DNA from: Parietaria judaica
Taxonomy: Eukaryota > Streptophyta > Magnoliopsida > Rosales > Urticaceae
Assembly: GCA_954871525.1 (NCBI GenBank)
Contig: OX940866.1
Coordinates: 11,431,001-11,495,000 of the forward strand
DNA: 64,000 bases
Reading direction: 5' to 3'
The translations under genes and the position numbers were made by a program. Below the pieces are notes generated by a model. It had not been told where the DNA came from. It was given only the letters and a program-made list of their open reading frames with translations, and ran no database searches. Positions within the stretch are counted from its first letter, which is position 1; the number at the start of each line of letters is the position of its first letter. This document shows, piece after piece, positions 59,759 to 64,000 of the stretch.

Positions 59759-59906
59759 CGGCGATTGCGGCGTTTTCGCCATAAAGTATGTACAACAAGC
59801 CATGCGGGGATGCTTCATGGACGAAATAACTTTTGACGATATGGTCAAGTTTCGACAAGAGGTTGCGTCACGGATTTTTTAAAGCACGAAAGCTAGTGAA
59901 GATTGA
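59759..59906 (+). pseudogene. Ulp1 last-exon copy 7, cysteine kept, early stop
   Basis: Duplicate of copy 6 at 2263 bp distance, with the same cysteine codons and the same premature TAA (59880-59882). The array continues 2.25 kb past it without a further exon copy. Confidence 0.9.
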
Positions 59907-62274
59907 TAACCGGCTAGGACCATTTACCATTTTTGGGGTAGGTTCGGTAATGGTCAGTGAAAAATATTTATGTACAGGCAAAAACTATTTATGTCGATTT
60001 ATTTTATTTTGGGCTAAACAAAAACTGTTTATGTTTAGGCAAAAACTATTTATGTATAGGCAAAAACTATTTATGTTGATTTATTTTATTTTTGGGCTAA
60101 ACAGAGACTGTTTATGTATAGGCAAAAAGTATTTATGTTAAGGCAAAAACTATTTATGTCGATTTATTTTTATTTGGGCTAAACAAAAACTGTTTATGTT
60201 TAGGAAAAAAATATTTATGTGTTCGACAAAAACTATTTATGTATAGGCAAAAAGTATTTATTTATAGGCAAAAACTATTTATGTCGATTTATTTTATTTT
60301 GGGCTAAACAAAAACTGTTTATGTTTAGGCAAAAACTATTTATGTGTTCGACAAAAACTATTTATGTATAGGCAAAAAGTATTTATGTATAGGCAAAAAC
60401 TATTTATGTTGATTTATTTTATTTTGGGCTAAACAGAAACTGTTTATGTATAGGCAAAAAGTATTTATGTTAAGGCAAAAACTATTTATGTCGATTTATT
60501 TTATTTTGGGCTAAACAAAAACTGTTTATGTTTAGGCAAAAAATATTTATACGTTCGACAAAAAGTATTTATGTATAGGCAAAAAGTATTTATGTATAGG
60601 CAAAAAGTATTTATGTATAGGCAAAAACGATTTATGTTGATTTATTTTATTTTGGGCTAAACAGAAATTGTTTATGTATAGGTAAAAAGTATTTATGTTA
60701 AGGCAAAAAGTATTTATGTCGATTTATTTTATTTTGGGCTAAACAAAAACTGTTTATGTTTAGGCAAAAAATATTTATACGTTCGACAAAAACTATTTAT
60801 GTATAGGCAAAAAAGTATTTATGTATAGGCAAAAACTATTTATGTTGATTTATTTTATTTTGGGCTAAACAGAAACTGTTTATGTATAGGCAAAAAGTAT
60901 TTATGTTAAGGCAAAAACTATTTATGTTGATTTATTTTATTTTGGGCTAAACAAAAACTTTTTATGTTTAGGCAAAAAATATTTATGTGTTCGACAAAAA
61001 CTATTTATGTATAGGCAAAAAGTATTTATGTATAGGCAAAAACTATTTATGTTGATTTATTTTATTTTGGGCTAAACAGAAACTGTTTATGTATAGGCAA
61101 AAAGTATTTATGTTAAGGCAAAAACTATTTATTTCGATTTATTTTATGTTGGGCTAAACAAAAACTGTTTATGTTTAGCAAAAAGTATTTATGTATAGGC
61201 AAAAACTATTTATGTATAGGCAAAAAGTATTTATGTATAGGCAAAAACTATTTATGTTGATTTATTTTATTTTGGGATAAACAGAAACTGTTTATGTATA
61301 GGCAAAAAGTATTTATGTTAAGGCAAAAACTATTTATGTCGATTTATTTTATTTTGGGCTAAACAAAAACTGTTTATGTTTAGGCAAAAAATATTTATAC
61401 GTTCGACAAAAACTATTTATGTATAGGCAAAAAGTATTTATGTATAGGCAAAAATTATTTATGTTGATTTATTTTATTTTGGGCTAAACAGAAACTGTTT
61501 ATGTATAGGCAAAAAGTATTTATGTTAAGGCAAAAACTATTTATGTCGATTTATTTTATGTTGGGCTAAACAAAAACTGTTTATGTTTAGGCAAAAAATA
61601 TTTATGTATAGGCAAAAACTATTTATGTATAGGCAAAAAGTATTTATGTATAGGCAAAAACTATTTATGTTGATTTATTTTATTTTGGGCTAAACAGAAA
61701 CTGTTTATGTAAAGGCAAAAAGTATTTATGTTAAGGCAAAAACTATTTATGTCGATTTATTTTATTTTGGGCTAAACAAAAACTGTTTATGTTTAGGCAA
61801 AAAATATTTATACGTTCGACAAAAACTATTTATGTATAGTCAAAAAGTATTTATGTATAGGCAAAAACTATTTATGTTGATTTATTTTCTTTTGGGCTAA
61901 ACAGAAACTGTTTATGTATAGGCAAAAAGTATTTATGTTAAGGCAAAAACTATTTATGTCGATTTATTTTATTTTGGGCTAAACAAAAACTGTTTATGTT
62001 TAGGCAAAAAATATTTATGTGTTCGACAAAAACTATTTATGTATAGGCAAAAAGTATTTATGTATAGGCAAAAACTATTTATGTTGATTTATTTTATTTT
62101 GGGCTAAACAGAAACTGTTTATGTATAGGCAAAAAGTATTTATGTTAAGGCAAAAACTAAATAGTTCAACATAACAACGAAATAGTCAACATCATGTTCA
62201 ATATGTCCTACATAGTAACAAAATTGATAACATTGTCGCAACTATTTAATACATAATAAAGAATTTGTTTATTC

Positions 62275-64000
62275 CTACGTACGCGCATTGCATGTTGCAC
62301 GGTTATGGCCCCGAGTACCGCATTTCGAGCACTTTCTGTGTACAATGAGAGTTTCACCGAGTGAAAGGCGACGCTTCTTTTGCGGTCTTCCACCTTTCCC
62401 TTTCTTCGGACGTCCTGATTGTGGTTTTGCTTCTGGAAGTCCGACTTGAACGTCCTTCAGTTCTTCCGGAAGATCCCTGTTAACCTCATCACCTGCATGG
62501 TAAATCAAACATAAGACTTTATGGTTGGACGAATTTTGGTAAATTAATTGCATCTAACCTGGAGGGTAAATCAAGCCTTCGTATGTGCGTTTGACATTTC
62601 CGTAAAGTAGTGCGGCGAGCAGTATTCGTAGATTCCGTATTTACGAAACTCGCATGCCGCGGCTCCATGAACGCAAGGCATGACATTTTCTTGGAATTTT
62701 CCGCACTCGCATGTACGAGAAGTAAGATTAACAATGAAACTTCCCTCGCTATCTACAATCTCAAATTCCATAGTACTAATGGGATTAACCTGTAACCGTG
62801 CACCCGCATGTTTGTTTTGTGCCAACACAGTTTCCCTTGTTTTCACCAAGGTCGTCCTTGTCTTTTCCGCTTTTCCCCGCTTCTCGTAGAACCACTTTTG
62901 GGTGGTATACCGCATGTACTCAAGCATGTTTGTAACATGATAGGTCCTGGCCTCTTTCAAGACATTATTCAAACTTTCTGAATAGTTGCTAGTCATGTAA
63001 TCGTACCTGCCAATAATAAAACAACAAGCGTATAAACAATTTTGGAAACAGAAACTGTTTATGTTTAGGCAAAAACTATTTATGTTTGGGCAAAAACTGT
63101 TTATGTTAAGGTAAAAACTATTTATGTTTGGGCAAAAACTGTTTATGTTTGGGCAAAAACTGCTTAAATAGAGAATTACCTTGTACCACCACCAAAGTTG
63201 ACTCGACTCCATCTCTCAGGCCCCATCTCTATCATGTACTTGTGTACATCAGGAAACGAGATCTGAAGATCATTCATGTGACGGTTATACTCTCGAAGAG
63301 TATAAGCGTAAGCAGCACAATACACAAGATTGAAACTGTCCTCACTTTTGAACTGGAATTTTATGTTTCTTTTAACATGTGCGTAGCAATGACCATGATA
63401 TGCCTCCGGGAAAACAGTCTCGATTGCGTATATAAGGGTAGGATGCTTATCACTCACAAAAACAAGGTCTGCTATCTTCCCAATTGCAACTTTTAACTGC
63501 TTCATGAAATAAACCCACGATTTCTTGTTTTCCTGATCCACTATAGCAAAGGCCAGCGGGAACAATTGCTCGGTAGCATCCAATCCTACCGCAGCCACCA
63601 ACTGTCCGCCGTACTTGCTTTTTATGAAAGTGCAATCGACGCAAATTACCGGACGCAGTGATTTGAACCCCCGTATACAAGATCCAATGGCGAAGAAAGC
63701 ACATTTGAAACGTCCTTTTTTGTCCGTCTGAAAATCTGTCAGAGTTCCCTCATTCTTCTGCTTTAACATGTGCAACCACTTTGGTAACTTCGAGTAAGAT
63801 TCTTCCGGGGTGCCCATCGAGTAACCAAGCGCCTTTTCTTTGCATCTCCACGCCTTGTGATAAGACATCTCCACGCCGTAAAGCTTTTTCATGTCATCTT
63901 GCAAATTCCTTGGGGTAAAAAGGACATAGATTAGTAACCGCAAAAACTGTTTATGTTTGGGCAAAAACTGTTTATGTTTAGGAAAAAAGTATTTATGTGT
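62275..64000 (-). CDS. MULE transposase (MuDR/MURA-like), C-terminal part, one frameshift
   Basis: Three exons in the window (63180-63908, 62559-63006, 62275-62492); earlier exons lie past the right edge. The enzyme cuts and inserts the element. Seen in order: the MULE catalytic region (RPVICVDCTFIKSKYGGQLV, LDATEQLFPLAFAIVDQENK, DLVFVSDKHPTL and the C-x2-H motif HCYAHVKRN), then YMTSNYSESLNN, then a SWIM zinc finger (CECGKF...PCVHGA), then a basic tail and a CCHC knuckle (CSKC-GTRGH-NRATC) before the TAG. Near 62600 one base is missing in exon B (448 nt where the phases require 449): the frame then stops at 62571 unless shifted. The transposase as read is therefore probably broken at its C-terminus. 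Introns contain the array monomer. Confidence 0.88.
63050..63165. repeat. Array monomers inside a transposase intron
   Basis: Six or so copies of ACTGTTTATGTTTGGGCAAA and variants lie between the transposase exons at 63006 and 63180, in the same plus-strand orientation as in the main array although the gene is on the minus strand. A further group starts at 63940 and runs off the window edge. Confidence 0.92.

Larger units (their letters stand above)
49870..62158. repeat. ~12.3-kb hierarchical repeat array with embedded exon copies
   Basis: Level 1: ~21-bp monomers TATTTATGTATAGGCAAAAA, with variants (GTTTAGG, GTTAAGG, GTGTTCGAC). Level 2: roughly 0.2-kb blocks in which groups of monomers alternate with the spacer CGATTTATTTTATTTTGGGC. 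Level 3: large units each starting with a copy of the Ulp1 last exon, at 49686, 50391, 51958, 53734, 55510, 57496 and 59759 (spacings 705, 1567, 1776, 1776, 1986, 2263). All monomers are in the same orientation. Open frames made of YRQK/CLGKNYLC repeats are by-products and are not counted as genes. Confidence 0.95.
46336..64000. mobile_element. Large MULE carrying Ulp1 protease and transposase genes (right end outside window)
   Basis: A plus-strand DUF1985/Ulp1 gene and a minus-strand MULE transposase gene lie tail to tail around a 12.3-kb repeat array. The same ~21-bp monomer occurs in introns of both genes, binding the region into one unit. Plant MULEs with a transduplicated Ulp1-like protease are known (the Kaonashi/KI-MULE type; family knowledge). 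The left boundary is tentatively placed after the (CA)n(TA)n run, at GGGAAACTTCAATTTGTGTG; the right end is not in the window, so terminal repeats and target duplication cannot be tested. Confidence 0.7.

Noticed and set aside
49870..62158. Centromeric or heterochromatic satellite
   Set aside because: The monomer is ~21 bp, interspersed with exon copies and confined to one element; it lacks the 150-180-bp periodicity usual for plant centromeres.
49870..62158. CRISPR-like array
   Set aside because: Repeats are contiguous and degenerate with no unique spacers, and the genome is a plant nucleus.
49790..62160. Many 60-102-codon open frames rich in YRQK, CLGKNYLC and LFMLIYFI
   Set aside because: They are translations of the AT-rich monomer in shifted frames. 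They change frame with every monomer variant, start inside the exon copies out of frame with the Ulp1 protein, and show no domain.

Overview
This is nuclear DNA of a flowering plant, most likely a eudicot. Single-copy plant genes with canonical GT-AG introns (eEF1A, the autophagy/endosome subunit VPS38/UVRAG, a BAHD acyltransferase, an organelle-type mTERF) sit in AT-rich DNA that is mostly transposon-derived. Nothing here looks prokaryotic. Identifications come from reading translations and recalled family motifs; no database search was possible, and the species is not assigned.

Layout. 1-3.28 kb: palindrome-rich tandem repeats, a broken gene fragment that may belong to the DUF3550/SCAI family, and an orphan exon resembling the N-terminus of an ABCB1 transporter. 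3.28-16.2 kb: a Ty3/Gypsy-like LTR remnant (5-bp target duplication CAAGG) split by a Ty1/Copia element at 4756-13972 (target duplication CCAAC), which lies on the minus strand and has lost protease and integrase. 16.2-23.4 kb: a BAHD acyltransferase gene (19.5-21.1 kb) between two oppositely oriented copies of a ~1.4-kb element. 25.1-27.6 kb: an intact intronless mTERF gene with a decayed tandem copy. 30.1-32.9 kb: VPS38/UVRAG, six exons. 33.25-35.05 kb: a Pack-MULE with a 9-bp target duplication, carrying a captured gene fragment and a nested hAT-like element with an 8-bp duplication. 35-41 kb: four or more further terminal-inverted-repeat elements. 41.5-44.2 kb: eEF1A with three coding exons, a leader intron, a telo-box and a TATA box. 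44.3-46.3 kb: small elements and microsatellites.

46.3-64 kb, the most unusual part, reads as one large Mutator-like element (MULE) that continues past the right edge. It carries a DUF1985/Ulp1 (C48) cysteine-protease gene on the plus strand and a MULE transposase gene on the minus strand, tail to tail. Between them lies a ~12.3-kb hierarchical repeat: ~21-bp AT-rich monomers form ~0.2-kb blocks, and the blocks form 0.7-2.3-kb units that each carry another copy of the protease's last exon with its splice acceptor. There are six extra exon copies. Four lack, in frame, the three codons containing the catalytic cysteine. Two keep the cysteine but stop early. The same monomer occurs inside introns of both genes, always in the same DNA orientation. 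This array is the best candidate for something undescribed.

The host genes are unrelated housekeeping or metabolic genes and form no pathway; what they share is being interspersed with nested mobile elements.
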